64,000 nt of DNA, from assembly GCF_006770285.1 (NCBI RefSeq), contig NZ_CP017195.1:2046001-2110000 (forward strand), read 5' to 3'. The notes beneath the pieces are model-generated. The model did no database searches. It saw only the letters and a program-made list of their open reading frames with translations, and had not been told where the DNA came from. Positions 39,898-51,698 of the stretch are shown in pieces; the first letter of the stretch is position 1; every line of letters begins with the position of its first letter. The position numbers were made by a program, and so were the translations under genes. This stretch comes from Lactococcus paracarnosus. GTDB lineage: Bacteria > Bacillota > Bacilli > Lactobacillales > Streptococcaceae.

Positions 39898-40857
39898 CTA
39901 ACTATTTTTCTTAACAGATTCTAATGAATGCTTATCTTCATGCTTAAATGCTAGATGCATTCCCTGCCATCTAGCTAAACGGAAAAGTGGAGCAGAAATG
40001 GCGTAATAAATTTTTTGAAACTTAGAATACTCACTATCTTTCAAGGCATGAGAACTGTCTTGCCATGACTGAATTGTTACGGCCTTAATTAATTCTTTCT
40101 TACTAGGTTTTGCTAGCACCACACCTGTTTTTTCAAGCCCAAGCATTTCGTCTAAAATTCTACCTTTATATTCATTAAGCTTAATATCATTAGAATGTAT
40201 GACGATACTCTCACTTGAGTAGGCTTTCAGGTAACCACTCTGAATGATATCTTTACCAAAAGCTTGATCTTCTGCATAGCTTATATTACGATAAGGAATA
40301 TCGTTTACTAAAATACTTCTTCTTGCTGCCGAACAAACGTCTGAATAGAAGCAAGCCCGCCCTAAGTCAGATGAGGTTGATGCGTATATTGTTGTTGCAC
40401 CAGATACACCTTGTGCAGCAAATACAGCATTAATATCCTTTTTTTGCAATGGGAAACAATATTTCCTTGGCATTTGTCTGCCTAATACAGCAGCTATTTG
40501 AGGACTTTTATCAAAAGGTGAAAGTAAGTTTACCAGCCAATCTTCATTTGCCGGAATAGCATCCTGGCTTAAATATACCATGAACTCTCCATCTGCCATT
40601 TCCGCCGCCTTTTGACGCGTCCCACCATGAGAGTATTCACTATTTTCAATCTGTTGGAATATAATATTATCGTACTTCTCGCAAAAATTTTGAATAATGG
40701 CAACGGATCTATCTCTTGAGCCAGAATCAATAATCAAAACATCATATTTAAAATCTGTTTTTTGTTGGAAAATCGCCGTCAATGTTTCTTCTAGATGATC
40801 TTTTTCACCATTATATACTGGTATAAAAATAGTCGCTTTTATTTCTAAATTATCCAT
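39898..40857 (-). CDS. GT2 glycosyltransferase, rhamnosyltransferase-like
   Basis: About 319 residues, beginning MDNLEIKATIFIPVYNG. It is a GT-A fold with IIDSGSRDRS, SEYSHGGTRQKAAE and YLSQDAIP (the metal site), similar to rhamnosyltransferases of the WbbL/RfbF group. An upstream in-frame ATG at 40929 would overlap rgpF by 80 bases and add a basic tail. The ATG at 40857 overlaps the rgpF stop by 8 bases and has AGAGGT 8 bases upstream, so it is preferred. Likely role: adding rhamnose or another sugar during chain building. Confidence 0.82.
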   Translation of the reverse strand: MDNLEIKATIFIPVYNGEKDHLEETLTAIFQQKTDFKYDVLIIDSGSRDRSVAIIQNFCEKYDNIIFQQIENSEYSHGGTRQKAAEMADGEFMVYLSQDAIPANEDWLVNLLSPFDKSPQIAAVLGRQMPRKYCFPLQKKDINAVFAAQGVSGATTIYASTSSDLGRACFYSDVCSAARRSILVNDIPYRNISYAEDQAFGKDIIQSGYLKAYSSESIVIHSNDIKLNEYKGRILDEMLGLEKTGVVLAKPSKKELIKAVTIQSWQDSSHALKDSEYSKFQKIYYAISAPLFRLARWQGMHLAFKHEDKHSLESVKKNS

Positions 40858-43828
40858 TAAGTGTGACCTCTTGTAAAATAATTTTTTCAACTTTTTCATA
40901 GCTTTTTTGCCATGATTTTCCTTCAACACTCTCAGAAATTGCTGCTGAATGTGCGTCTATATCATCTCTTTCGACAACTGAACACAATTTTTCAGCTAAA
41001 GAAGTCGGATAAGCAGTTGTATATTCTATACCATTAATATCACCTAAAACTAGGGTATTATTCTCACCACCATTCATAACTGGCACACATCCTGAAGCGA
41101 GTAATTCTAACGGTAATAGCGAGACATTCGTCAGTGATAATACTAAACACGCAACACTCTCTTGATAAAGCTTTGAAAGTTCGTTCTTAGTTAAAATACC
41201 AAGATTCGTATACTCAAAAGGGATCTCATATCCTGACGTATCTTGGCCGAAGAAAGCAATCTCATACTCTGGATACTTTTCTTTAAAAATTTGCAAAGCT
41301 AATACACCCAGTTCAAAACCTCTGCGCTCGGTATGTGCTCTAGCATAAAAAATAATTTTCTTTTGTTTTTTTATCACCTGACTAGGCTTAGGCTTATATA
41401 TATCTAAGTCAACACCAAAATCAAAATAGTCAGCTAACATACCATATTGTGCTACTTTTTTTGTTAACCATTTCCCTGCTGTAATACCATAAAAACCAAA
41501 TTTATAAGTTGCTTCTGCAAGCATATATCTGGAACCAACACCAAAAAACATTGGTTCAAAATCTTGTACAAAATAAAATTTATGAGCTTTTGTTTTTAAA
41601 TTAAGTACACCGTAAGCTGTTTCCCAACTAGTTGCAAAAACAACGTCCTCATTGGTCAGCTCACTAGCTAACTTAACAACTGTAGACAAGCCATACGATT
41701 TTTTAAAAACATCTTGTGCCTCTTTTGCAGTTTGAGAAATCGTATTTGTATTATAAATTGCAAAACTAACTTGATGTCCGTTATTTTGTAAAAAATTTGC
41801 AAATCTTGCAATTGTGCTATGTCCGCCACCTCCTGGACCTACAGGTGGGGTAATAAATGTAATCTTAAGCTTAGTCTTCGCAATTTTTTCTGGTTTCTTA
41901 TATACACTTTGCGAGACGATATCTTCAATTTGGGGCATTTGTGGAGATTTTGACAAATCAATTTTTGAATTAATCGAGTTTACATTATTTACGACACCAC
42001 TTCTTCCTCTAATTTTATCAGAAATTTTTCTTGCCACTGCTCTCATACCCTCATTTTGGTAGGTATCAATAACTTTTTTAATCACACTCATCATTCCTCT
42101 TAAACTATTTTTTTTCACTTTATTTAGTAACTTTTTAGTTATCTTCTTCATAATTTGGAACAGGTATTTCGGCGTTACTTGTTGTTGCTTGATAATTTCC
42201 TTGAGCTGTGGTGCAAGCCTTATATTTAGTTTTTTATTGTCAATAAAAGGCGTAATCTGCTTATTTAAAGAAATTATAAAATCATAGTTGTTTGCCCAAG
42301 CTACATATACTAACAATCGTTCCATAGCATGAAGAATTGAGTTTTGTGGCAGTGGCTCATTAGGCATCTCTTCTGCCGATAACTTCAAATCAAATAAGGG
42401 TTTAATTGCGTCATATTTGGCCCAAAAAAATGTCCCATAGCTCATAGTAAATGTATGTAATTGATTGAAATCAATCGCTTTTGATAAGTTCATTCTCTGC
42501 CAAAGTTCAGTCATAGCTGGGACCATTGTCGCTTCATTATTAGCATCCACGATTTTATTGAAACGGAAAAAAGTTGGAATATCTGCAATTACAATACCTA
42601 AATTTTTATTATCTGACAAACTTTGAACACTAGCATCAGCGGTATCTATTAGCATCTCGGATAATTCTGTTCGCCAACTTTCTCCTGCAAAAAAATCAGC
42701 CTCTACCGATTTTTTAGTATGAAAGTGACCTATTATATCATAAGATGCTAATTCATTTTTTAATAATAACATTGGAAAAATATCACGGCCAACATTTCCA
42801 GTTACCACAACCTTTGCACTTAATTTATCAATAGATAAAATCTGGATAATTTCTTTTTCTTTATCCTCATTATCCGTTGTAATGAATAAATCATACACGA
42901 AGGAAAAACTGTCGAATTTTGTCAAAAATTCAGATAATAACTCGACATAGTAAACATGTAAATGAACGGCAACCGTTTTATCATTTGGCTGATAAATTAA
43001 GTGCTTATCTAATGTCTTTTCAGCTAATAAATATGGATAATCGGGTATATCAATCCGACTCATATGATCGATAATTAAGTGTGTTGGATATTCTGTTTTC
43101 CTTTTTATATAATCAATAACATATGGTGCTACATCTTGTCTAAGCGCAATTGTTTTCACTTTAATAAAAGGCGCCTTATTAAACAAAATAACATCTGGTC
43201 GAAAATATGAAAAATCAGGAGTTTGTGATGGTAAGTAATCCATGCCAATTGTATTTAGAACTGTATCATATGTAAAACCAGCATCAACTAACATCTTTGT
43301 GAACTGAGTCTCATAGCTATCTATGATATCTTGCACATTATTACTTGCTTGCATTTTTTTCCAAAAATTTAAAAATACATTTGAAATTATTATCTTATTT
43401 TTAAACGATATAAAATAACTTTGGATGTGTTCAGGGAATTTTTCATATGCTTGATGATTTGTTATTCCCCAAAAATCTATTGTTTCATCTCTATCATACT
43501 TATCATAAATTTCATTCATATCGTATAATGGACCAAACGTCGTATCATTCATAATCGTCACATTATCAAACTGTGCTAAATTATCAAATCCAACATGGCT
43601 GAATCCCTCCTGCCAAGCTGCAAAATCAAAGCCAGTATTTGTTCTCTGAATAAGTTCATCAAATAGATTTTTTTCTTGCAATCGTTCTCTATCTTCTTGA
43701 GATACAATGCTATTTGATAAAACAATGACTTTAGAAAACAAAGGTCTCATTTCTTTCAATTGAAAAATAACGTGATCACTTACTGTTCCAAATTTATTAA
43801 AGTGTACATATAGCAATAAACGATTCAT
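40850..43828 (-). CDS. rgpF: RgpF-like rhamnan synthesis protein fused to a GT4 glycosyltransferase
   Basis: About 992 residues in two parts. Residues 1-560 resemble rhamnan synthesis protein F: MNRLLLYVHFNKFG, FDFAAWQEG and, later, TGNVGRDIFPMLLL and GHFHTKKS. After a linker, about 660-990 is a GT4/WsaF-like glycosyltransferase with FITPPVGPGGGGHSTIARF and FYARAHTERRGFELG. Usual RgpF proteins are near 580 residues, so this is a fusion. The ATG at 43828 overlaps the rgpE stop by one base (TAATG) with AAGGAG upstream. A TTG seven codons earlier is rejected. It probably adds and terminates or branches rhamnan. Confidence 0.84.
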   Translation of the reverse strand: MNRLLLYVHFNKFGTVSDHVIFQLKEMRPLFSKVIVLSNSIVSQEDRERLQEKNLFDELIQRTNTGFDFAAWQEGFSHVGFDNLAQFDNVTIMNDTTFGPLYDMNEIYDKYDRDETIDFWGITNHQAYEKFPEHIQSYFISFKNKIIISNVFLNFWKKMQASNNVQDIIDSYETQFTKMLVDAGFTYDTVLNTIGMDYLPSQTPDFSYFRPDVILFNKAPFIKVKTIALRQDVAPYVIDYIKRKTEYPTHLIIDHMSRIDIPDYPYLLAEKTLDKHLIYQPNDKTVAVHLHVYYVELLSEFLTKFDSFSFVYDLFITTDNEDKEKEIIQILSIDKLSAKVVVTGNVGRDIFPMLLLKNELASYDIIGHFHTKKSVEADFFAGESWRTELSEMLIDTADASVQSLSDNKNLGIVIADIPTFFRFNKIVDANNEATMVPAMTELWQRMNLSKAIDFNQLHTFTMSYGTFFWAKYDAIKPLFDLKLSAEEMPNEPLPQNSILHAMERLLVYVAWANNYDFIISLNKQITPFIDNKKLNIRLAPQLKEIIKQQQVTPKYLFQIMKKITKKLLNKVKKNSLRGMMSVIKKVIDTYQNEGMRAVARKISDKIRGRSGVVNNVNSINSKIDLSKSPQMPQIEDIVSQSVYKKPEKIAKTKLKITFITPPVGPGGGGHSTIARFANFLQNNGHQVSFAIYNTNTISQTAKEAQDVFKKSYGLSTVVKLASELTNEDVVFATSWETAYGVLNLKTKAHKFYFVQDFEPMFFGVGSRYMLAEATYKFGFYGITAGKWLTKKVAQYGMLADYFDFGVDLDIYKPKPSQVIKKQKKIIFYARAHTERRGFELGVLALQIFKEKYPEYEIAFFGQDTSGYEIPFEYTNLGILTKNELSKLYQESVACLVLSLTNVSLLPLELLASGCVPVMNGGENNTLVLGDINGIEYTTAYPTSLAEKLCSVVERDDIDAHSAAISESVEGKSWQKSYEKVEKIILQEVTLNG

Positions 43829-45210
43829 TATTTTCTCCTTAGTACCCAATTAACCAGTTTCCCAAAACTCAGCCTAACTTGCCAAGTTTTGGAATTAATT
43901 ACTTGTTGATACTCAAGTTCTAATTGCTCATAACGTGCTTGTAGTTGCTGTTTATTACTGACAATTTGCTGTTTTTCTTTAACTAATTTCTTCTTTTCTT
44001 CAGTCAAACGTAAATATCTATTCAAGATGACCTTCGGTGGATAGTCTTCAGACCAGACATCCGATATATCAGACATACTATATTTTAAGGTTACTACTCT
44101 TTCCTGATAATCTCGAACTTTATAATAAATTTGTGGATCATTCTCTACAAAATAAAAACATTCTTCTTCTTTAAAACCATTTGTATTAAATGATTCGATT
44201 TTTCCATTAGTCGAATCAACTAAGGTAACATAAGTATAGAAGCTAGGCAGTTCTGTTAAATCAACTCGAATTTCTGTTGTGCCATCTGGGATTGTGAAAG
44301 ACAACTGATCTTTATAGTTAAACTCAAATACTATTTTTTGTTCTTCTGAATAATTCTCTATTCGATAGTAAACTGTAATTTTTTGATTCGATAATGCCTT
44401 CAAATAAGTTAAATACTTAACAACTTGAGATTGATCTGCAAGTAAAGTATACAACAATTTTGAATGCCCAATTGCCCAGTCATTTTCTTTTAAAACATCG
44501 TCATACTTAACTTGATATTTATTCCAAATATAATTAAACGTTTCAAGTAATCCCTCCCATTTTTGGAAGGTATTGTTAGTATTTTTATTTCGACTCTGAT
44601 TATGAATCATATAATTCAAATAATTTTGGTCACACTTGACAAAAGTATGTTTTTCCAGAGCTAGGCTTAACCAATAATCCCAATCCTCATGGCTTCTTTT
44701 ATTTAGATTTAGATCAAATTTATATTCTTTAGCAATATTTGACTTCACAAGGGCAGATATATCAATAAAATTCTCGAAAAGCAACCGTTCAAGCGTATAC
44801 GTTGGAAAGTTTGTTTCGGAAACCAAATTTTCCTTTGTATCTAGCTGTCTCAAATCACCGTAGACAACATCAGCATCAGAACATATCGCTTTATGATAGA
44901 ATTTTTCCAAATAGTCATCTGACCAATAATTATCAGCATCTAAGAAAATGAAATAGTCCCCAGTTATATTAGCTAATCCCTCGTTTCGTGCATAACTAAT
45001 GCCTCTATTTTCTTGATTAACATAGATGACATTTGCATGTTTAGTAACCATTCTAGTAATAAGCTCATCAGAGTTATCAGTTGACCCATCATTAATGATT
45101 ATCAGCTCTATGTTAGTATAGGTTTGGTTAAAAACAGATTGGATAGCTCTTATAATATATTTATCATAATTATAGTTCGTGATAATCACAGAAATTAGTG
45201 GTAAAGACAT
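43828..45210 (-). CDS. rgpE: GT2 glycosyltransferase at the rgpE position
   Basis: A 460-residue protein. The N-terminal GT-A domain (1-250) has ISVIITNYNYDKYI, NDGSTDNSDE and FLDADNYWSDDY (DxD). A middle region (about 270-400) of beta character follows, perhaps carbohydrate-binding, then a C-terminal coiled coil (EEKKKLVKEKQQ). The position between rgpD and rgpF is that of rgpE in lactococcal and streptococcal rhamnan loci. The acceptor is presumably the polyrhamnose backbone. The donor is not deducible. A 181-base gap separates it from rgpD. Confidence 0.8.
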   Translation of the reverse strand: MSLPLISVIITNYNYDKYIIRAIQSVFNQTYTNIELIIINDGSTDNSDELITRMVTKHANVIYVNQENRGISYARNEGLANITGDYFIFLDADNYWSDDYLEKFYHKAICSDADVVYGDLRQLDTKENLVSETNFPTYTLERLLFENFIDISALVKSNIAKEYKFDLNLNKRSHEDWDYWLSLALEKHTFVKCDQNYLNYMIHNQSRNKNTNNTFQKWEGLLETFNYIWNKYQVKYDDVLKENDWAIGHSKLLYTLLADQSQVVKYLTYLKALSNQKITVYYRIENYSEEQKIVFEFNYKDQLSFTIPDGTTEIRVDLTELPSFYTYVTLVDSTNGKIESFNTNGFKEEECFYFVENDPQIYYKVRDYQERVVTLKYSMSDISDVWSEDYPPKVILNRYLRLTEEKKKLVKEKQQIVSNKQQLQARYEQLELEYQQVINSKTWQVRLSFGKLVNWVLRRK

Positions 45211-45391
45211 TTTTCTCCCTATTTTGAATATAAAATCTGAATCATTTTAAGTAGAGTGGTAATTAAATCTAATCTGTAACTATAAAATTAAATCTTTGGC
45301 GCTTTTAAAACTATTTATCACTTACAACGTATACAATTATTATGCGTATTATCATAACTGTATTAGATGAAAAAAATATGTACAGATCAAC

Positions 45392-46600
45392 TTATATTTC
45401 TCGTAATAGTCCGTAATCTTCTTTATCTTCTATGTCTCGCAATATAAACCTTGCATCGTGTCCTTCTTTTGTAAAAGTAATCATATCCGTTTCATTTGGA
45501 TTCTCTTCATTCACAATTTTAGGATCTTTTCTGAGTGAAGCAATGATTTTAAAATCTGTATTGTGGAAATTTTCCAACGGGATGGATGCCCTAAGCTCAC
45601 TACTATCAACTGCTATTGAACCACTATCAAAAACGATTCCCCCTCTTTTTTCATCATGTAGTGCATAAGCAATGTATAATGGGGTTTCTTTTTTCAATTT
45701 TTCATCATATAACTCATAATGCACTTCAAACTCAAAAAGTTTATCTGAATTGGATAATACTGAATTTGATTTTTTTTCTATCCAAATTTTCGCTTTATCC
45801 TTAGCAGGCGCTTTCCCAGTAACTACGTGACTCTCATAATTTTCCAAGTTATCTTCTGAATATTGATTGGTAATGTCTTGAAGGTTCTCCGATTTTTCGA
45901 GTATACCATCTTTTATATAAATCACCTTATTACAATATCTTTGGACCGCATTCATATCATGAGTAACAAGTATAACTGTTTTATTTACATCACGTTTGAT
46001 CTCTTCAAAAAATTCTCGACTCTTACGTTGAAATGCTTCATCTCCCACAGCTAGTATCTCATCTAGTACTAATATATCACTTTTTGCTTGAATAGCTACA
46101 GCAAAGGCTAGACGTACCTGCATACCTGATGAATAATTCTTTAATTTTTGATCCATGAACTCGTGCAACTCTGAAAAAGATACAATATCGCCATACATAT
46201 CATCTACTTCTTTAGCAGAAAAGCCAAGCATAGCACCGTTTAGATAGACATTTTCTCTCCCCGTCAATTCCGGATTAAAACCTACACCTAATTCTATAAA
46301 AGATACCAAGCGCCCATTGATAGAAACAGTGCCCGTTTCCGGTACATATATTTGAGAAATAATTTTTAAAAGTGTTGATTTCCCAGAACCATTACGGCCA
46401 ACAATACCGAAAAAATCTCCCTTTTCAACATTGAATGAAATGTCCTTTAGAACAGATTGCTTTTTAAAGCCCTTGATTCCTTTCATTCTATTAACTAGTG
46501 TTGTTCGCAAACTCGTTGAACTTTCCGTCGGTAATTTGAATGACTTACTTACATTCTTTACTACAACAACACTTTCTTTTTCTTCAATTTTTTTATTCAT
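45392..46600 (-). CDS. rgpD: ABC exporter ATPase for rhamnan (RgpD/Wzt)
   Basis: A 402-residue ATPase. Walker A is GRNGSGKSTLLK near 68-79, the signature YSSGMQVRLAFA is near 156-167 and Walker B ILVLDEILAVGDEAF is near 175-189. The C-terminal 140 residues form a Wzt-type extra domain that in O-antigen exporters recognises the capped glycan. Together with RgpC it moves undecaprenyl-linked polyrhamnose across the membrane. It lies head-to-tail with rgpC with no gap. Confidence 0.93.
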   Translation of the reverse strand: MNKKIEEKESVVVVKNVSKSFKLPTESSTSLRTTLVNRMKGIKGFKKQSVLKDISFNVEKGDFFGIVGRNGSGKSTLLKIISQIYVPETGTVSINGRLVSFIELGVGFNPELTGRENVYLNGAMLGFSAKEVDDMYGDIVSFSELHEFMDQKLKNYSSGMQVRLAFAVAIQAKSDILVLDEILAVGDEAFQRKSREFFEEIKRDVNKTVILVTHDMNAVQRYCNKVIYIKDGILEKSENLQDITNQYSEDNLENYESHVVTGKAPAKDKAKIWIEKKSNSVLSNSDKLFEFEVHYELYDEKLKKETPLYIAYALHDEKRGGIVFDSGSIAVDSSELRASIPLENFHNTDFKIIASLRKDPKIVNEENPNETDMITFTKEGHDARFILRDIEDKEDYGLLREI

Positions 46601-47389
46601 TTAAATAATCTCCGCAAATTTATCTGCATATTTTTTGAAAATGGTGTAACCAAATACTAATACAATAAAGGGTAATACATAGGGAATAGCAACGATCCAT
46701 TTATTATTAATAAATTCCGTTATCACTTGATTCCCAGGATAAATTAGTATATGTCTAAGATCCTGAATAATTGTTGCTAGAGGGTTTAACATCATTACTG
46801 CAATAATTCTATTATTATGAATCATAGAAAGCGAATAAATAATTGGTGTCGCATACATACCAGCCTGCATGACAACCTCCCAAACTGGTGCGATATCTCT
46901 AAAGTAGACAAATAGAGTTGCTAAAATAAAAGCAATACCCAATGAGAAAGCAAATATTGGGATAATATAAAGAGGTGCAATAATCGCATATTTAGAAATT
47001 TCTACTTGATTAAGTACAGCAAAGAATAAAACCACCAGTAAATTAATTAAAAAGTTGATGAAAGCACTAACTGCAACAGATAACACTATAATTTCTTTGG
47101 GGAAACTAAGTTTACGTAACAAATCTCCACGTCCAACAATTGACGTTAGTCCCATTGATGTTGTTTCAGCAAAAAAGTTCCAAATCACCATTCCTAATAG
47201 CAATGCAACCGCAAAGTGAGGCATATCTCGTCCCAAGCCTAAAAATCTTACAAAAACGAGATACATGACACTAAACAACATCAAAGGTTTCAAAATAGAC
47301 CATAAATGCCCCATTAAACTTCCTTGATACCGTAATTTAAAATCCGTTTTCACCAATTCTTTCAATAAAATCCAATTTTTCGAGTTCAT
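46601..47389 (-). CDS. rgpC: ABC exporter permease for rhamnan (RgpC/Wzm)
   Basis: A 262-residue ABC-2 type permease with six hydrophobic segments, starting MNSKNWILLKELVKTDFKLRYQ-like and containing GSLMGHLWSILKP, typical of TagG/Wzm proteins. It forms the membrane channel for the rhamnan with RgpD. Its ATG overlaps the rgpB stop by 4 bases. Confidence 0.92.
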   Translation of the reverse strand: MNSKNWILLKELVKTDFKLRYQGSLMGHLWSILKPLMLFSVMYLVFVRFLGLGRDMPHFAVALLLGMVIWNFFAETTSMGLTSIVGRGDLLRKLSFPKEIIVLSVAVSAFINFLINLLVVLFFAVLNQVEISKYAIIAPLYIIPIFAFSLGIAFILATLFVYFRDIAPVWEVVMQAGMYATPIIYSLSMIHNNRIIAVMMLNPLATIIQDLRHILIYPGNQVITEFINNKWIVAIPYVLPFIVLVFGYTIFKKYADKFAEII

Positions 47390-48321
47390 TTTTTTACATA
47401 CCCCAACTTTGTCACAACAAGTGTACGAAACACAATGGTGTGAAATAATTTATTCTTTTTAAAGTTATATTCTTTTAAATACTTAATTCGATTCATAACC
47501 GTCTGATTTAGCAAGGCAACATACTTTTCGATCAACTCTCTATTCTCATCCGATAAATCCGGTTGATTTAATACAGCAGCTGCTTGCTTTTGGCTGGTGA
47601 TGATCAGCTCCCAATATTTTTGAATGGCTTGTAACGGATTTAACCATTTTTTAAAACGTTTAGCCAAAGTCCTAGCACCTAGCACATTATGATCATGCTG
47701 CCGATAAAGTTCACCTGGCTTATCAATATAAACGAGCTTTCCTGTTGCAGTGGCTAGCAAGGCCAAGTACCAATCATGCATGATCATGTTATCTGAGCTG
47801 CTCCATCTTTTGACCAAGGCATGATTGACCATCGCAACACCACCAGTCACGGTGTTTTCTGTTAACTCTGCCAGTAAACTTGTATTGGCATGGTGGCTTT
47901 GGCTATTGATCATTGATGGATTGATCACCTTCAAGTTTTTGTCTACGACTGATAAATCCATATAGACCATCAAAGCTTTATCTGCATCATACTTTGTAGC
48001 TTCAGCTAGCATGATTGTCATTTTTTCCGGAAGCCACACATCATCTTGATCACAGAAAAAATAATAATCTGCTACATCATGCTTGATTAGCTTATAAAAA
48101 CTATTAATGACGCCTAAATTTTTTCGTTCATCTTCATCAATCCAATGAATACGTTCATCTTTTAAAGTATAGGCTGTAATGATGTCAAGCGTCTTATCTG
48201 TCGATCCATCATCACGAATCAGTAATTGCCAGTCTGTAAACGTCTGTGCTTGTATGCTCTCAATTTGCTCCGAAAGAAACTTTTCCCCGTTATAGGTTGA
48301 GAGAACAATATTAACTTTCAT
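47386..48321 (-). CDS. rgpB: Rhamnosyltransferase RgpB
   Basis: A 311-residue GT2 enzyme with VLSTYNGEKFLSEQIESI (5-22), RDDGSTDKT (36-44) and FFCDQDDVWLPEKM (the metal site near 88-101), the RgpB rhamnosyltransferase pattern. It adds alternating rhamnose residues to the growing backbone with dTDP-rhamnose. It overlaps rgpA by 11 bases and rgpC by 4. Confidence 0.92.
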   Translation of the reverse strand: MKVNIVLSTYNGEKFLSEQIESIQAQTFTDWQLLIRDDGSTDKTLDIITAYTLKDERIHWIDEDERKNLGVINSFYKLIKHDVADYYFFCDQDDVWLPEKMTIMLAEATKYDADKALMVYMDLSVVDKNLKVINPSMINSQSHHANTSLLAELTENTVTGGVAMVNHALVKRWSSSDNMIMHDWYLALLATATGKLVYIDKPGELYRQHDHNVLGARTLAKRFKKWLNPLQAIQKYWELIITSQKQAAAVLNQPDLSDENRELIEKYVALLNQTVMNRIKYLKEYNFKKNKLFHTIVFRTLVVTKLGYVKK

Positions 48322-49453
48322 TCAAAAACAGCTCCTCATATTGTTCTACAATCTTACCCCAAGTATATTTTTCAGATATAATTTGCCTCGCTTTTTGCGC
48401 AAGAACCTCGACTGACTTTATGTCAAGATTCTCTGCTTGATTCATTACCTCGCAGAGCGTATCTAATTGCCAAAAAAGAGCTGAATCTAAGGCCACATTA
48501 TGATTAAAACTGACATCAAATACCAAGTTTAAATCTGTCGTACTCATCGCTTCAAGTAATCCAGGGTTTGTCCCACCTACGGCATGTCCATGTATGTAAG
48601 CAAAGGCATGCTTTCTGATAGCCGTCAGCTGCTCTTTATCATACACTGTGCCAACGAACTTAATACGCTTGTCTTGATCAAAGTTAGTTAATAGTCGTAA
48701 TTTTTCAAAATAAGGATCGCCCAGATGGTTGGTGATGATAACCAAATCATGTGTCGTACTTGACGCCATAAAATTTCGAATAATTGCCTCGTAATTATTC
48801 TCAGGGACAAATCGGCCAACAACAAGGTAATAGGCACCCACTTGGATGCCATATTTTTCCAACCATGGTTGGGCAACTCCTGGAACGATTGCTACATTGT
48901 TTGTGCCATAAGCAATCACTTTTGATACAACATGACCATATTCAGCTTTTAAATAATCTTCAATGCCTTGATTATCCGAAATAATCAAATCAGCGTGCTC
49001 AGCCATTTTTTTCTCTGAGTATTTTAAGTACAGCTGAATTGGCTTTATCCACTTACTACGCTGCCATTCCAGTCCATCTGGATTAACGAATAACGTACCT
49101 CCTATTTTATGAATCAGTTTCATATAATGACCAATAAAGGCACCTAGTGTATTACCTAATACATAAAATATAGGATTCGTAATCTGGTTTGATTTGATAT
49201 ACTTTATGGCATAGACAATCGCATCTCGGTCATAGAAAATGACATTTGCCGCACCAAAATTTCTTTTTTTAATCTCGAATACATCAGCAGCTTGATAAGT
49301 AAGATGTTTACCCGTTTCATTTTCCGAAAGCTGGGCAACATGATACTTAATTTGATCCGACTGTTGATGACTAACAAGCTCCTCAACAAAAGTTTCAAAT
49401 CCACCATACTTGGCAGGCAAACCACGCGAACCAATTATAAAAACATGTTGCAT
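48311..49453 (-). CDS. rgpA: Rhamnosyltransferase RgpA (DUF1972/GT4)
   Basis: A 380-residue protein beginning MQHVFIIGSRGLPAKYGGFETFVEEL, the DUF1972 signature of Cps2T/RgpA enzymes that add the first rhamnose to lipid-linked GlcNAc. A GT4-type C-terminal half with VVGRFVPENNYE and GHAVGGTNPGLLEAM follows. AGGTGAAAA precedes the ATG. It has its own extended -10 promoter and follows the rmlD terminator, so the rgp genes can be transcribed apart from rml. Confidence 0.93.
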   Translation of the reverse strand: MQHVFIIGSRGLPAKYGGFETFVEELVSHQQSDQIKYHVAQLSENETGKHLTYQAADVFEIKKRNFGAANVIFYDRDAIVYAIKYIKSNQITNPIFYVLGNTLGAFIGHYMKLIHKIGGTLFVNPDGLEWQRSKWIKPIQLYLKYSEKKMAEHADLIISDNQGIEDYLKAEYGHVVSKVIAYGTNNVAIVPGVAQPWLEKYGIQVGAYYLVVGRFVPENNYEAIIRNFMASSTTHDLVIITNHLGDPYFEKLRLLTNFDQDKRIKFVGTVYDKEQLTAIRKHAFAYIHGHAVGGTNPGLLEAMSTTDLNLVFDVSFNHNVALDSALFWQLDTLCEVMNQAENLDIKSVEVLAQKARQIISEKYTWGKIVEQYEELFLNES

Positions 49454-49485
49454 TTTTCACCTAATTTCTCATCATAGTCTTTTTC

Positions 49486-49514
49486 AGTATAGCACATTTA
49501 AGGATAATTGTCAT
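49486..49514 (-). promoter_or_regulatory. rgpA promoter
   Basis: Minus-strand ATGACA (49509-49514), 17 bases, then extended -10 TGCTATACT (TATACT at 49486-49491), 33 bases before the rgpA ATG. Confidence 0.7.
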
Positions 49515-49584
49515 TTTACCGTCTGATTACATTTTTGGATTTACCCGGTTTTATCTTAGTCACACCGTTTATAAATATTTATAA

Positions 49585-49611
49585 ACTAAAAAACAAGTAC
49601 CGAGGTACTTG
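49585..49611 (-). terminator. Terminator after rmlD
   Basis: CAAGTAC (49594-49600) and GTACTTG (49605-49611) pair around CGAG. On the minus strand this is followed by TTTTTTAG. It separates the rml operon from the rgp operon. Confidence 0.8.
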
Positions 49612-49627
49612 CTTGTAAAGACTCAAT

Positions 49628-51546
<1,919 letters not shown>

Positions 51547-51698
51547 TTAATGATGATCCTTAATCAGCATCAACCCTATCGTTTAAAATGAGACTGCTCT
51601 CCTCAAACAAAAATACATATTTTAATAAAAATAAAGACTGGATAGCCTATCCTTATCTCTTTTTGCTTGAGTTAGTCGTCATTTAGATATGTGATACC

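Noticed and set aside
34091-45210. AT-rich glycosyltransferase block as a recent mobile island
   Set aside because: No integrase, transposase, direct repeats or tRNA attachment site flank it. AT-rich variable side-chain genes are usual inside lactococcal wall-polysaccharide loci.
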